The translations under genes and the position numbers were made by a program. 54,640 nucleotides of DNA from Desulfofustis sp. PB-SRB1. GTDB lineage: Bacteria > Desulfobacterota > Desulfobulbia > Desulfobulbales > Desulfocapsaceae. Under the pieces are notes generated by a model. That model was not told the origin of the DNA. It made no database searches and was given only the letters and a program-made list of their open reading frames with translations. This document shows positions 25,427 through 33,632 of the stretch, piece after piece (within the stretch, counting starts at the first letter, position 1; each line of letters opens with the position of its first letter). Location of the stretch: positions 1 through 54,640 of the forward strand of contig JAEQMT010000008.1 in assembly GCA_016722945.1 (NCBI GenBank), in the 5' to 3' direction.

Positions 25427-26320
25427 TCAGGGCACCGGAGATGGTATACAAATCATATCACTACACACCTCCTTCACCACGGCGCCGTCCCACACCACCG
25501 AGCGGGAGAGCACCGCACCGGCGCTGATTTTAGCTCTGCCCACGCAATTCCACTCAATCAGGCGGACCGATGAGGCTACCGCGGCAGTGGGCTCAACGAG
25601 GTGCATTACCCCACGATACTTACCAAACTCCTCCCACCAGGGTGTCTGTCCACACAGCAACCGTCCATGCAGGCTGAGATAATCACCCGGAGTACCCATG
25701 TCGGTCCAGTGCGGATCAGATATTTCGTGATAGCCAATGAACACCGAATCACGCAGGAGACCTCGATAATGGTCGATAATGCAGGAACAGGCGTGGTTTC
25801 TGATGGGCTCAAGCACCTCCGGATTGACGACCTGCACACCGGTATAGGCGAGCATCCGTTCCCCTGCCGCGTCACCAAAACCGGTTACCCCCGCTGAATT
25901 TACCGACACCTGATTAAAGCGTCGGCAGTCATGCAGGACCATGGTGATCTTTCGACCGGACCGGATATGGGTGTGATAGATGCCGGAGAAATCTACACAA
26001 TGATAGATATCACCGTTGGTGATCAGCACCGGTGCATCAAAAAAGTGTTCCAGGGCACGCCGCGGACCGCCGCCGGTGCCGAGAATTTCAGGCTCATGCT
26101 GGATGATGACCCCATCAATCTCACCCACCGCCGCGATAATCTGCTCGGCCAGATGGTGGCAGTTAACGACAATGCGGGTAAAACCGGCCCGCTGAAGCCG
26201 TTCGATGGTTGCAATCAGCAATGGTTTGTTGAGCACCGGAAACAGCGGTTTTGGACGGATAAGGCTATAGGGCCGCAGCCTGGTACCAAGGCCGGCGGCC
26301 AGTATCATCGCCTGTTTCAT
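25427..26320 (-). CDS. sugar-1-phosphate nucleotidyltransferase, MurU-like
   Basis: This 297-residue enzyme has the nucleotidyltransferase signature AAGLGTRLRP (about 8-17) followed by RPKPLFPV with the catalytic Lys. ITNGDIYHCVD supplies the metal-binding Asp, and the end (SRSVVWDGAVV) resembles a short left-handed-helix tail. Length and layout fit N-acetylmuramate-1-phosphate uridylyltransferase (MurU) and mannose-1-phosphate guanylyltransferases. MurU is favoured because a NamZ-type exo-muramidase lies nearby at 29866-31044, and both fit peptidoglycan recycling, but this is inference. GlmU-like acetyltransferase repeats are absent. The downstream neighbour converges, and a palindromic repeat lies just upstream. 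Confidence 0.75.
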   Translation of the reverse strand: MKQAMILAAGLGTRLRPYSLIRPKPLFPVLNKPLLIATIERLQRAGFTRIVVNCHHLAEQIIAAVGEIDGVIIQHEPEILGTGGGPRRALEHFFDAPVLITNGDIYHCVDFSGIYHTHIRSGRKITMVLHDCRRFNQVSVNSAGVTGFGDAAGERMLAYTGVQVVNPEVLEPIRNHACSCIIDHYRGLLRDSVFIGYHEISDPHWTDMGTPGDYLSLHGRLLCGQTPWWEEFGKYRGVMHLVEPTAAVASSVRLIEWNCVGRAKISAGAVLSRSVVWDGAVVKEVCSDMICIPSPVP

Positions 26321-26342
26321 GGTGTTATGGGCTCGATTCTAA

Positions 26343-26506
26343 TTGATAAGCTCGTAAAAACCTCAAAATTGCTTACTGCCGTCATTCCCGCCCTCGATAA
26401 CAACACTCAAGGGCAGGCTGCAGCGGGAATCCAGTGACTTCAGTTAATTATGGATGTCGGGTCAATTCCGGTATGACGGAAATATGGGTTTTTACGAGTT
26501 CATCAA
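26343..26506. repeat. palindromic intergenic repeat, copy 2
   Basis: This 164-bp unit has terminal inverted repeats (TTGATAAGCTCGTAAAAACC against GGTTTTTACGAGTTCATCAA). It carries a central hairpin around GTCATTCCCGCCCTCGATAA with its partner CAGCGGGAATCCAG. It is nearly identical in plan to the copy at 29708-29870. Its right end supplies the TGA stop (26503-26505) of lpxI. Confidence 0.85.
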
Positions 26507-27351
26507 TACTCAAGGGTGCCGTCTTCTCGCTCGACAATCCCGATTACCGCGATGCCGGCCTTGTCGGCCTCGCTAATCATCTCTTTTGCATCAAAGAGCA
26601 ATGATTGATGCGCCTCCACGGCCAATACCGCCGCACGTACCTCCCGCATCGCGTTGATGGTGGCGACACCGGTTGCCGGCAGATCAAAGCGAAAATCCTG
26701 ACCCGGTTTACGCAGTTTCACTACCACCGCCATCTCCCGGGCAAGAGCGCCGCCGCGGCGAATGGCGGCATCGGTTCCTTCGATGGCCTCCACCGCCATT
26801 ACCGCCTTATCACGCACCACCACGCACTGGCCGATATCCAGGGCGCCGACGGCGCGGGCCGTACGCCAGCCAAACTCGATATCGGCGCGTTGGGTGGCGT
26901 TGGGTTTTCTGCGTCCGAGAATCCCTTGAGGAAAAAGCAGATGAGAAAGATAACAGGTCGATTCAAGAACCGTTATCCCCTTTTTCTCCAGCTCCGCGGC
27001 AACGGCCCGCAAAATGGCGTCATCCTGGTGGGTGTCGATTTTATTCCACAAGCTCAAGCCCGTGAGGTCGGGGAGTATATCACGAAAGATCCGTGTTTTG
27101 GTGATGGCGCCGAGAAATACCGCCTCAGCCACCTGATGCCCGCGGAAAAACTCAATGGTCCTGCCCAGCTGTCCCAGCTTTACCCAGCAACTGAAATCGG
27201 CTGCCTCGGCAACCGTTTCATCGGTTTCTCCCCGGTGAGCAACCAGAACAATCTCACGACCGGCCCGGCGGGCCGCTTCGATGAACAGGAGCGGGAATTG
27301 GCCGCCCCCGGCGATGATGCCGATACGATTGTTGGCGGAAACATCACTCAC
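26503..27351 (-). CDS. lpxI: LpxI, UDP-2,3-diacylglucosamine diphosphatase
   Basis: This 282-residue protein of the LpxI (DUF1009) family replaces LpxH in many alpha- and delta-proteobacterial-type lineages. It hydrolyses UDP-2,3-diacylglucosamine to lipid X. IGIIAGGGQFPLLF at the N-terminus, AVFLGAITKT, WNKIDTHQDDAILRAV, ESTCYLSHLLFPQG and the C-terminal LPATGVATINAMRE and AVEAHQSLLFD segments are family-specific. It starts with GTG 27349-27351, five bases after lpxA, with GAGG upstream. The stop codon lies in the downstream palindromic repeat, so its last codons may have been altered by repeat insertion. Confidence 0.93.
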   Translation of the reverse strand: MSDVSANNRIGIIAGGGQFPLLFIEAARRAGREIVLVAHRGETDETVAEAADFSCWVKLGQLGRTIEFFRGHQVAEAVFLGAITKTRIFRDILPDLTGLSLWNKIDTHQDDAILRAVAAELEKKGITVLESTCYLSHLLFPQGILGRRKPNATQRADIEFGWRTARAVGALDIGQCVVVRDKAVMAVEAIEGTDAAIRRGGALAREMAVVVKLRKPGQDFRFDLPATGVATINAMREVRAAVLAVEAHQSLLFDAKEMISEADKAGIAVIGIVEREDGTLEY

Positions 27352-27356
27352 GCCGT

Positions 27357-28154
27357 TTAATCCTCTTCGGTACGGCGCACGACTCCACGTTTGGAAATCT
27401 CAAAACTCTCAATCATCTCCAGTACCGCCGGACAGTCGGGAAACTCCTGCCGGGCCAGATCAAGAGCATCTTTGAGCAGCATGTTGGGAGATCGAAAGAT
27501 AATCCGAAAGGCCGCATCCAGCTTGCCGATGGTCTCCCGGCTGAACCCGTTGCGCAGCAGTCCGATCTTGTTGATTCCTGATACCCGGGTGCGATTACGC
27601 GTTCCCGCCACGATCACGTATGGCGGCACATCAAGGCTCAACCCGGAAACTCCGCCGATATAAGAAAAGGTACCGATCCGACAGAATTGATGGACCGCCA
27701 CCAGGCCGCCAATGGAGGCCCGGGTGCCGACCTGGACATGGCCCCCCAGGGTGGCGACGTTGGCCATGATGACATGGTCGCCGATGCGGCAGTCGTGGGC
27801 GACGTGGGTGTAGGCCATCAGCAGATTATTGCTGCCGATGACGGTTTTCCCGGTGCCGTTTGGAGTGCCGCGATGAATTGAGGCATACTCACGAATCTGA
27901 TTGTCATCGCCGATAAGCAGCTCGGTGGGTTCGCCGCGATAGGTAAGGTCCTGAGGCGCGCCGCCGATGGTGGCAAAACTGCCGATCAGATTTCGGGCGC
28001 CGATGGTGGACGGCCCTTCAACCACGGCATGGGGCTCAACCTTCGTGTCGGCGCCGATACGCACCTGAGCACCAATCACCGCGTAGGGACCGATGGTTGC
28101 GCCGGTATCTATTTCTGCGGTGGAATCAACCACCGCGGTAGGATGAATAGTCAT
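27357..28154 (-). CDS. lpxA: LpxA, UDP-N-acetylglucosamine acyltransferase
   Basis: This 265-residue protein is the usual LpxA length. It has hexapeptide repeats (GATIGPYAVIG, VRIGADTKVEPHAVV, GARNLIGSFATIGG) forming a left-handed beta-helix. The catalytic His lies in AYTHVAHDCRIG (E. coli His125 region), and the C-terminal helical part contains GLLRNGFSRETIGKLDAAFRI. It transfers a 3-hydroxyacyl chain from acyl-ACP to UDP-GlcNAc, the first step of lipid A synthesis. It sits between fabZ and lpxI on the same strand with gaps of 27 and 5 bases. Confidence 0.96.
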   Translation of the reverse strand: MTIHPTAVVDSTAEIDTGATIGPYAVIGAQVRIGADTKVEPHAVVEGPSTIGARNLIGSFATIGGAPQDLTYRGEPTELLIGDDNQIREYASIHRGTPNGTGKTVIGSNNLLMAYTHVAHDCRIGDHVIMANVATLGGHVQVGTRASIGGLVAVHQFCRIGTFSYIGGVSGLSLDVPPYVIVAGTRNRTRVSGINKIGLLRNGFSRETIGKLDAAFRIIFRSPNMLLKDALDLARQEFPDCPAVLEMIESFEISKRGVVRRTEED

Positions 28155-28181
28155 AGTGTGTAGTGTGTGTAGGTCGCCCGA

Positions 28182-28634
28182 TCAGGCGAAGCTTGCCATC
28201 AGTTCCGCTTCCGCCACCAGCTGCTCATCAACCGTTGCCCGTCCCGCCATAACGATTACAGCACGCTTTTGTTTAAGCATTTCCAGCCGGTAGTGCAGCT
28301 GATCACCGGGAACCACCGGCCGGCGAAAACGGGCCTTGTCGATACCGGCAAAATAGACTATTTTGCCGCTCAGCACTTCCGGTATGGTGTGATAGGCAAG
28401 ACACGCCCCCACCTGCGCCATACCTTCTAAAATGAGAACCCCCGGCATAACCGGACGGCTGGGGAAATGGCCCTGAAAAAACGGCTCGTTGATGGTGACA
28501 TTCTTGTATCCTTGTATGGTCTGCCCCGGGATCAGCGAGATAATCCGATCCACCAGCAAAAAAGGGTAACGATGCGGCACCAGCCGCATAATTTCCATTA
28601 CATCCAAAGGTGATTCGAGGGCTATGTCTTTCAT
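28182..28634 (-). CDS. fabZ: FabZ, 3-hydroxyacyl-[acyl-carrier-protein] dehydratase
   Basis: This 150-residue hot-dog-fold dehydratase has the catalytic His in [14 protein letters not shown] and the catalytic Glu in [13 protein letters not shown], with the [14 protein letters not shown] loop. It makes unsaturated acyl-ACP and competes with LpxA and LpxD for 3-hydroxyacyl-ACP, which explains its place in the lpx cluster. ATG 28632-28634 is used; a GTG six bases upstream and a TTG at 28655 are alternatives, the last overlapping the lpxD end. No strong ribosome site is seen. Confidence 0.95.
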   Translation of the reverse strand: MKDIALESPLDVMEIMRLVPHRYPFLLVDRIISLIPGQTIQGYKNVTINEPFFQGHFPSRPVMPGVLILEGMAQVGACLAYHTIPEVLSGKIVYFAGIDKARFRRPVVPGDQLHYRLEMLKQKRAVIVMAGRATVDEQLVAEAELMASFA

Positions 28635-28641
28635 GATCACA

Positions 28642-29685
28642 TTACGTCTTGTCAAAGCGCTCCTTAATCCGATCCAACTCCTTGCTCAAAAACCGTACCT
28701 GTTTCGCCAGCTCCGGCAAACGGGAAAATACCGATACCGCCTTAAAGTACTGCTTGGCCTCGAAAGCCGGTGATCCACCCAATCGGGCGCCGTCCGGCTG
28801 ATCGCCGTGGACGGCGCTCTGCCCGGCGACCATAACCCGGTCGCCGATTACCTGATGACCGGTGGTGGAGGACTGCCCGGCAAACACGGCGTGATGGCCG
28901 AGACTAGTGGATCCTGACAAACCGACTTGGGCTACAAGCAGGCTGTGCTCGCCGACAACACAATTGTGAGCTACCTGAACCAGATTGTCGATTTTAGTAC
29001 CGGCCTGTATCCAGGTAACGCCGAAAGTGGCCCGGTCGATGCAACAGTTGGCGCCGATTTCCACATCATCACCAATTCTCACGATGCCCAGCTGAGGCCG
29101 CTTCACATGGATGCCGGAGGCATCAGTGGCGTAGCCGAATCCATCGGCGCCGATAACGGTGCCGGGACTGATACTAACCCGGGCACCGATCTCGGTGCCG
29201 TGTTCGATGGTGACATGTGCTTTGAATATACACTCATCACCGATGGTAACGTCATTGCCGATCACCGTTCCCGGCCCGATACTCACACGCTCACCCACGC
29301 TTACCCGATCCCCCAGCACCACCTGGGCACCGATCGAAACCTGCTCGCCGATGCGGCACCCTTCGCCGACCACGGCACTGGGATGGATGCCGGTTGGTAC
29401 AAAGGGTCTGGCAAGCATCTTGTTCAGGACAAGGGCCGAGGCCAGATATGGATCAGCCACCCTGATAATCGGTTTACCGCTCTGTTCCACTGATCGGGGC
29501 ACAAGAAAAGCGCCGGCCTCCGATTCGGCCATGGCACCGCTCATATCGGCCTTGACAATAAAACTCAGATCTTCGGGGCCGGCCTCATCGAGCGGCCCAA
29601 AGCCGCGTACCCGGAGTTCAGCGTCACCGACCAACTCACCTTCCACAAGGTGGGCAAGCTCGGCCAGGGAGTAACTTGTATCCAT
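28642..29685 (-). CDS. lpxD: LpxD, UDP-3-O-(3-hydroxyacyl)glucosamine N-acyltransferase
   Basis: This 347-residue acyltransferase has an N-terminal uridine-binding domain (about 1-100, with [17 protein letters not shown]) and a long run of hexapeptide repeats ([29 protein letters not shown]-type units). The catalytic His is in [18 protein letters not shown]-terminal helix ([18 protein letters not shown]) may bind acyl-ACP. The ATG at 29683-29685 is chosen because further upstream codons would be in the palindromic repeat. It is the first gene of the lpxD-fabZ-lpxA-lpxI run. Confidence 0.95.
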   Translation of the reverse strand: MDTSYSLAELAHLVEGELVGDAELRVRGFGPLDEAGPEDLSFIVKADMSGAMAESEAGAFLVPRSVEQSGKPIIRVADPYLASALVLNKMLARPFVPTGIHPSAVVGEGCRIGEQVSIGAQVVLGDRVSVGERVSIGPGTVIGNDVTIGDECIFKAHVTIEHGTEIGARVSISPGTVIGADGFGYATDASGIHVKRPQLGIVRIGDDVEIGANCCIDRATFGVTWIQAGTKIDNLVQVAHNCVVGEHSLLVAQVGLSGSTSLGHHAVFAGQSSTTGHQVIGDRVMVAGQSAVHGDQPDGARLGGSPAFEAKQYFKAVSVFSRLPELAKQVRFLSKELDRIKERFDKT

Positions 29686-29707
29686 AAAAACCGCACCAAT
29701 CAATAGA

Positions 29708-29870
29708 GATAAACTCGTAAAAACCTCAAAATTGCTTGTTACCGTCATTCCCGCCCTCGATAACAACACTCAAGGGCAGGCTGCAGCGGGAATCAAGTAC
29801 TTTCAACTAATTATCAATATCGGGTCAACTCCAGTATAACTGAAAAAAGGGTTTTTACGACGCCATCAAT
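29708..29870. repeat. palindromic intergenic repeat, copy 3
   Basis: This unit closely matches the copy at 26343-26506. It has the same central TTCCCGCCCTCGATAACAAC segment and the same terminal CTCGTAAAAACC and GGTTTTTACGACGCCATCAA ends. It lies between lpxD and namZ and supplies the TGA stop (29866-29868) of the latter. Confidence 0.85.
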
Positions 29871-31044
29871 AGAGCAAATAGTTCTCTCTTGCAGCAGTAA
29901 ACTCGTTCAGCTCCGCACGCCAGTTCGCTTCCATCTCGGCAACCGGCACGGATTGTTGCAGGCCCTGCCGAATTGCTTCATCGCCGAGGATAAGATCAAG
30001 AGGCAATTGCTCATAATTATATTCATAAGGCGGCTGCTTGTAGGAGAATTTTTCCGGGTAGAGCATCATAATTACCCGCAGCAGACCAAGACTGGCGCGA
30101 TAGGGGCGAAACAGGCTGCGGTTGGTGACGTGGAAATGAAACCCGACGCACTGCTCTCCCATCCATTTACCGGACGTCGGCTCGAAGGTGACCGGCCGTA
30201 AGAAACAGCCCTCAATGTCGCGTTCATCGAGTGCATCGAGAATCTCGTCATGGCGCCAGAAAGGTGCGCCGCACAGCTCAAAGGGCAGGGTCGTGCCGCG
30301 GCCCTCGGAAACAGTGGTGCCTTCCCAGATCACCTGACCGGGATAGACCACCGCACTGTTCACCGACGGCAGATTGGGTGACGGAAACACCCACGGCAAG
30401 CCGGTATCCTCGTAGTACATGGTTCGGCGCCAGCCCCGCATGGGCACCACATCGAGGTGCGCGTTGATACCGCCTACCTGGTTCATAAAGCGGGCCATCT
30501 CGCCGATTGTCAGCCCATGGCGCATGGGCAGCGGGTAGAGGCCCACAAAAGACCGGCAATTGGGACGAAGAAGATTGCCCTCCGTTTTTTCACCGCCGAT
30601 GGGATTGGGCCGGTCCAGCACGATGACCTGTTTACCCAGCTGAGCCGCCGCCTCCAGGCAATAGGCCATGGTGTAGATAAAGGTGTAGACCCTGGTCCCC
30701 ACGTCCTGCAGGTCCACCAGCAAGACATCGATATCGGCCATCATCCACGGCTCCGGCCGTCTGGTATTGCCGTACAGGCTGTAGATGGGCAGGTCGGTAA
30801 GGCCATCGGTGCAGTGATCCGATTCAACCATATTGTCCTGCTTTTCCGCGTAAAACCCATGTTGCGGCGAAAACAGGGTGGTGAGTCGGCCGTCGAACCG
30901 GTTCATCAGCAGTTCCCGGCTGTGGCGCAGTTCGCCGTTGACCGAGGCCTGATTGGACAACAGGCCCAGGCGCGCATCAGCGGCCCAGGGCGGATCGCCG
31001 TCTACCAGTGCATCAATACCCAGGGTTACGAACGGTGCGCCCAT
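29866..31044 (-). CDS. NamZ-type exo-beta-N-acetylmuramidase (DUF1343 family)
   Basis: This 392-residue DUF1343-family protein matches NamZ, which releases terminal MurNAc from peptidoglycan fragments. Conserved blocks are ARLGLLSNQASVN at the start, LFSPQHGFYAEKQD, LPIYSLYGNTRRP, LLVDLQDVGTRVYTFIYTM, VLDRPNPIGG, PLPMRHGLTIGE, PWVFPSPNLP and WEGTTVSEGRGTTLPF. No signal peptide is apparent at the chosen start, so a cytoplasmic or non-classically exported form is possible. It follows glmS by 15 bases on the same strand and the pair is probably co-transcribed, coupling amino-sugar recovery with synthesis. Its last codons run into a palindromic repeat. Confidence 0.9.
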   Translation of the reverse strand: MGAPFVTLGIDALVDGDPPWAADARLGLLSNQASVNGELRHSRELLMNRFDGRLTTLFSPQHGFYAEKQDNMVESDHCTDGLTDLPIYSLYGNTRRPEPWMMADIDVLLVDLQDVGTRVYTFIYTMAYCLEAAAQLGKQVIVLDRPNPIGGEKTEGNLLRPNCRSFVGLYPLPMRHGLTIGEMARFMNQVGGINAHLDVVPMRGWRRTMYYEDTGLPWVFPSPNLPSVNSAVVYPGQVIWEGTTVSEGRGTTLPFELCGAPFWRHDEILDALDERDIEGCFLRPVTFEPTSGKWMGEQCVGFHFHVTNRSLFRPYRASLGLLRVIMMLYPEKFSYKQPPYEYNYEQLPLDLILGDEAIRQGLQQSVPVAEMEANWRAELNEFTAARENYLLY

Positions 31045-31059
31045 AATCCCCGGTACCTC

Positions 31060-32901
31060 TTACTCAACGGTCACGCTCTTGGCGAGATTGCGCGGCTGAT
31101 CCACGTCGCAGCCTCGCCGGTTGGCAATTTCATAGGCCAGCAACTGGGCCGGCAGGCTATAGAGAATGGGACTCAAATCCTCATCGATGGTGGGCAGAAC
31201 AACCACGTGATCGCCCAGATCGGCGAGAAAATCGTCACCCTCATCACCGATCAAAATCAGCCGACCCTGGCGCGCCTTGATCTCCTGCACGTTTGATATG
31301 GTCTTGTGATAAACCGCATCGCCGGGCGCCAGCGCCACCACCGGCATATCCCGGTCGATCAGGGCCAGCGGTCCATGTTTCAATTCCCCGGCCGCATAGC
31401 CCTCGGCGTGAATGTAGGATAATTCCTTGAGTTTGAGCGCGCCTTCCAGGGCAATGGGAAAGGTGAGCCCGCGGCCCACAAAGAGAAAATCCCGGCAATC
31501 GTGATACGATTCGATCAAGGTCTTGATCCGCGCCGGCAAAAACGACAGAACCCGTTCAACCACGGCGGCGCTGGCCACCAGGTTCCTGACGCACCGTTTC
31601 GAGGTCTGGTCATCCACCAGGCGTCGCCGCTGGCCCAGATAGAGGGCGAACAGATAGAGCACCACCAGCTGCGCCATAAAGGTTTTGGTGGCCGCCACCC
31701 CGATTTCGGGACCGGCATGGGTGTAGAGGGTGCCGTCCGCCTCCCGGGTCATGGTGGAGCCCACCACGTTGCAGATGGTGATGGCCCGACCTCCCAGTTC
31801 ACGGGCCCGACGCATACCCGCCAGGGTATCGGCGGTTTCTCCCGACTGCGAGATGGCTACCACCAGAACCCGCTCGGTGACCAGAATGGTGCGGTATCTG
31901 AACTCCGAGGCGTAATCCACCTCCACCGGAATGCGGGCATACTTCTCAATCCATTGTTTGGCCACCAGGGCGGCGTGCCAGCTGGTACCGCAGGCCACCA
32001 GGTAGATTCTCTCAAGCTTTTGGATTGCCGCTTCATCAAGGGCTATTTCAGGCAGATCGACCACGCCGGTCTCAGCATCGACGCGCCCGCTGATGGTATT
32101 GGTGATGACCTGCGGCTGCTCATATATCTCCTTGAGCATAAAGTGTTTATGGCCGCCCTTCTCGGCCATGGCCACCGACCAGTCGATGGTCTGCACGGTA
32201 ACAGGCGCCGCCGCGCCGGTTTTTAGGGAAAACACCGCCGGTCCCTGAGCCGACAACACCGCCATCTGCTGATCGTCGAGCAGGATGACCTTGGTGGTAA
32301 AGGGGAGCAGGGCGGGAATATCCGAGGCCAGCAGCAGACTGCCGTCATCGACAACCCCCATGACCAGCGGGCTGTTGTTGCGGGCGCCGATGAGCATGCC
32401 GGGATGATCAGCGGACATCACCCCCAGCGCATAGGTTCCTTCAACCAAGGCCAGGGCGCGGCGTACCGCATCGGCCAGATCGTCTTCCAGGTGGCGGGCA
32501 ATCAGATGAGCGAGCACCTCGGTGTCGGTATCCGAGGAGAAGATGAAGCCTTCTTTTTTCAAATTCTCACGCAGAGAATTGTAGTTTTCTATGATGCCGT
32601 TGTGCACCACCACCACCCGGCCGCTTTGGTCGGTATGCGGGTGGGCATTTTTTTCCGTGGGGGCGCCATGGGTTGCCCAGCGGGTGTGGCCCAGCCCAAC
32701 ATGGGCCGGAGTGCCGATCACCTCATCCACCAGGTTTTCGAGATTGGCCAGTTTCCCCTCGCACCGGTAGGTGGTCAGTCTGTTTTCGTGGTGAAAGACC
32801 AGGCCGGCCGAGTCATATCCCCGATATTCCAGGCGCTTGAGCCCTTCCAGCAGGACCGGAACGACCCGCCGCGTGCCAATGTATCCGACAATGCCGCACA
32901 T
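31060..32901 (-). CDS. glmS: GlmS, glutamine-fructose-6-phosphate aminotransferase (isomerising)
   Basis: This 613-residue enzyme makes glucosamine 6-phosphate from fructose 6-phosphate and glutamine, feeding peptidoglycan and lipid A. The ATG at 32899-32901 gives MCGIVGYIG, exposing the nucleophile Cys after Met removal. The glutaminase domain includes LEYRGYDSAG, GHTRWATHG and VHNGIIENY. Two SIS domains carry VACGTSWHAALV, SQSGETADT and GRGLTFPIALEGALKLKE, and the C-terminus ends LAKSVTVE as in the family. GGAGAG precedes the start. A longer frame to 33015 is rejected because it would displace the catalytic Cys. No glmS ribozyme-like structure was recognised upstream. Confidence 0.97.
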   Translation of the reverse strand: MCGIVGYIGTRRVVPVLLEGLKRLEYRGYDSAGLVFHHENRLTTYRCEGKLANLENLVDEVIGTPAHVGLGHTRWATHGAPTEKNAHPHTDQSGRVVVVHNGIIENYNSLRENLKKEGFIFSSDTDTEVLAHLIARHLEDDLADAVRRALALVEGTYALGVMSADHPGMLIGARNNSPLVMGVVDDGSLLLASDIPALLPFTTKVILLDDQQMAVLSAQGPAVFSLKTGAAAPVTVQTIDWSVAMAEKGGHKHFMLKEIYEQPQVITNTISGRVDAETGVVDLPEIALDEAAIQKLERIYLVACGTSWHAALVAKQWIEKYARIPVEVDYASEFRYRTILVTERVLVVAISQSGETADTLAGMRRARELGGRAITICNVVGSTMTREADGTLYTHAGPEIGVAATKTFMAQLVVLYLFALYLGQRRRLVDDQTSKRCVRNLVASAAVVERVLSFLPARIKTLIESYHDCRDFLFVGRGLTFPIALEGALKLKELSYIHAEGYAAGELKHGPLALIDRDMPVVALAPGDAVYHKTISNVQEIKARQGRLILIGDEGDDFLADLGDHVVVLPTIDEDLSPILYSLPAQLLAYEIANRRGCDVDQPRNLAKSVTVE

Positions 32902-33054
32902 ACTCTCTCCGCTTGATGTTGGTGGTTGTTGTAACACTGCAGCAAACACCCACTCTGAAAAGAATGCTACTTTTTTCTTTGCCGGGCCGGGAAAATCCCG
33001 GTACTTATTCAGCACTCGTTTTGCACCCCTCTCCTCTCTACCAGGATACCCACC
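32902..33054. promoter_or_regulatory. divergent glmS/pyrE intergenic region with a hairpin
   Basis: This 153-bp space separates two divergent genes, so it must hold both promoters. A perfect short hairpin, CCGGGA/TCCCGG with a 3-base loop (32987-33001), lies about 55 bases before pyrE. It could be an operator or a leader hairpin. No clear -35/-10 pair was identified. Confidence 0.4.
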
Positions 33055-33606
33055 ATGGATGAACGGCAGCGCCTAAAAACCATACTTGTCGAAAAATCAT
33101 ATCGTTCCGGCACCTTTACCCTGACATCCGGACGCACCTCGGATTTTTACATCGACGGCAAACAGACCACTCTGGATGCCGAGGGGGCGTATCTGTGCGG
33201 CACCCTGCTCTACCGTCTGATCGCCGCCGAGCCTGCGCCCATCCGGGCGGTGGGCGGCATGACCCTGGGCGCCGATCCGCTGGCTACGGCGACATCGTTA
33301 ATCAGCTATATTCAGGGCAATCCGCTGCCCGCCTTTATCGTCCGCAAAAAAGCCAAGGAGCACGGCACCGGCCGCGCCATCGAAGGCCTGAAGAACCTGG
33401 CGCCCGGCTGCCGGGTTGCCATTGTCGAGGATGTGGTCACCACCGGCGGCACCCTGCTCCAGGTAATCGAGCAGGTTCAGGCAGCCGGCTTTGCGGTCGG
33501 CCTTGTCGCCACCGTTGTGGACCGCCAGGAGGGCGGTGCCGAAAATCTGGCGGCCCGGGGTTTTCCCCTCCGCTCGATCTTCACCCGCGAACAGATTTTG
33601 GCCTGA
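33055..33606 (+). CDS. pyrE: PyrE, orotate phosphoribosyltransferase
   Basis: This 183-residue type I phosphoribosyltransferase converts orotate and PRPP to OMP in pyrimidine synthesis. Diagnostic segments are TLTSGRTSDFYIDGKQ near the N-terminus, VGGMTLGADPLATA, FIVRKKAKEHGTGR (with the flexible-loop Lys residues) and the PRPP motif VAIVEDVVTTGGT (about 119-131). It stands alone on the + strand between glmS and hflX, converging with the latter. A CCAGGAT element lies about 10 bases before the ATG. Confidence 0.96.
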   Translation: MDERQRLKTILVEKSYRSGTFTLTSGRTSDFYIDGKQTTLDAEGAYLCGTLLYRLIAAEPAPIRAVGGMTLGADPLATATSLISYIQGNPLPAFIVRKKAKEHGTGRAIEGLKNLAPGCRVAIVEDVVTTGGTLLQVIEQVQAAGFAVGLVATVVDRQEGGAENLAARGFPLRSIFTREQILA

Positions 33607-33610
33607 GGCG

Positions 33611-33632
33611 AGGTTTTTACGACGCCATCAAT
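33611..33632. repeat. fragment of the palindromic intergenic repeat
   Basis: About 22 bases (GAGGTTTTTACGACGCCATC and two more) match the right end of the repeat units at 26343, 29708 and 11706. It contributes the last codons and stop of the hflX frame, which ends Leu-Met-Ala-Ser-stop inside it. Only one end of the unit is present. Confidence 0.7.

Noticed and set aside
32902-33054. glmS ribozyme or other riboswitch upstream of glmS
   Set aside because: The region is short and lacks the recognisable ribozyme core; only one small hairpin is seen.
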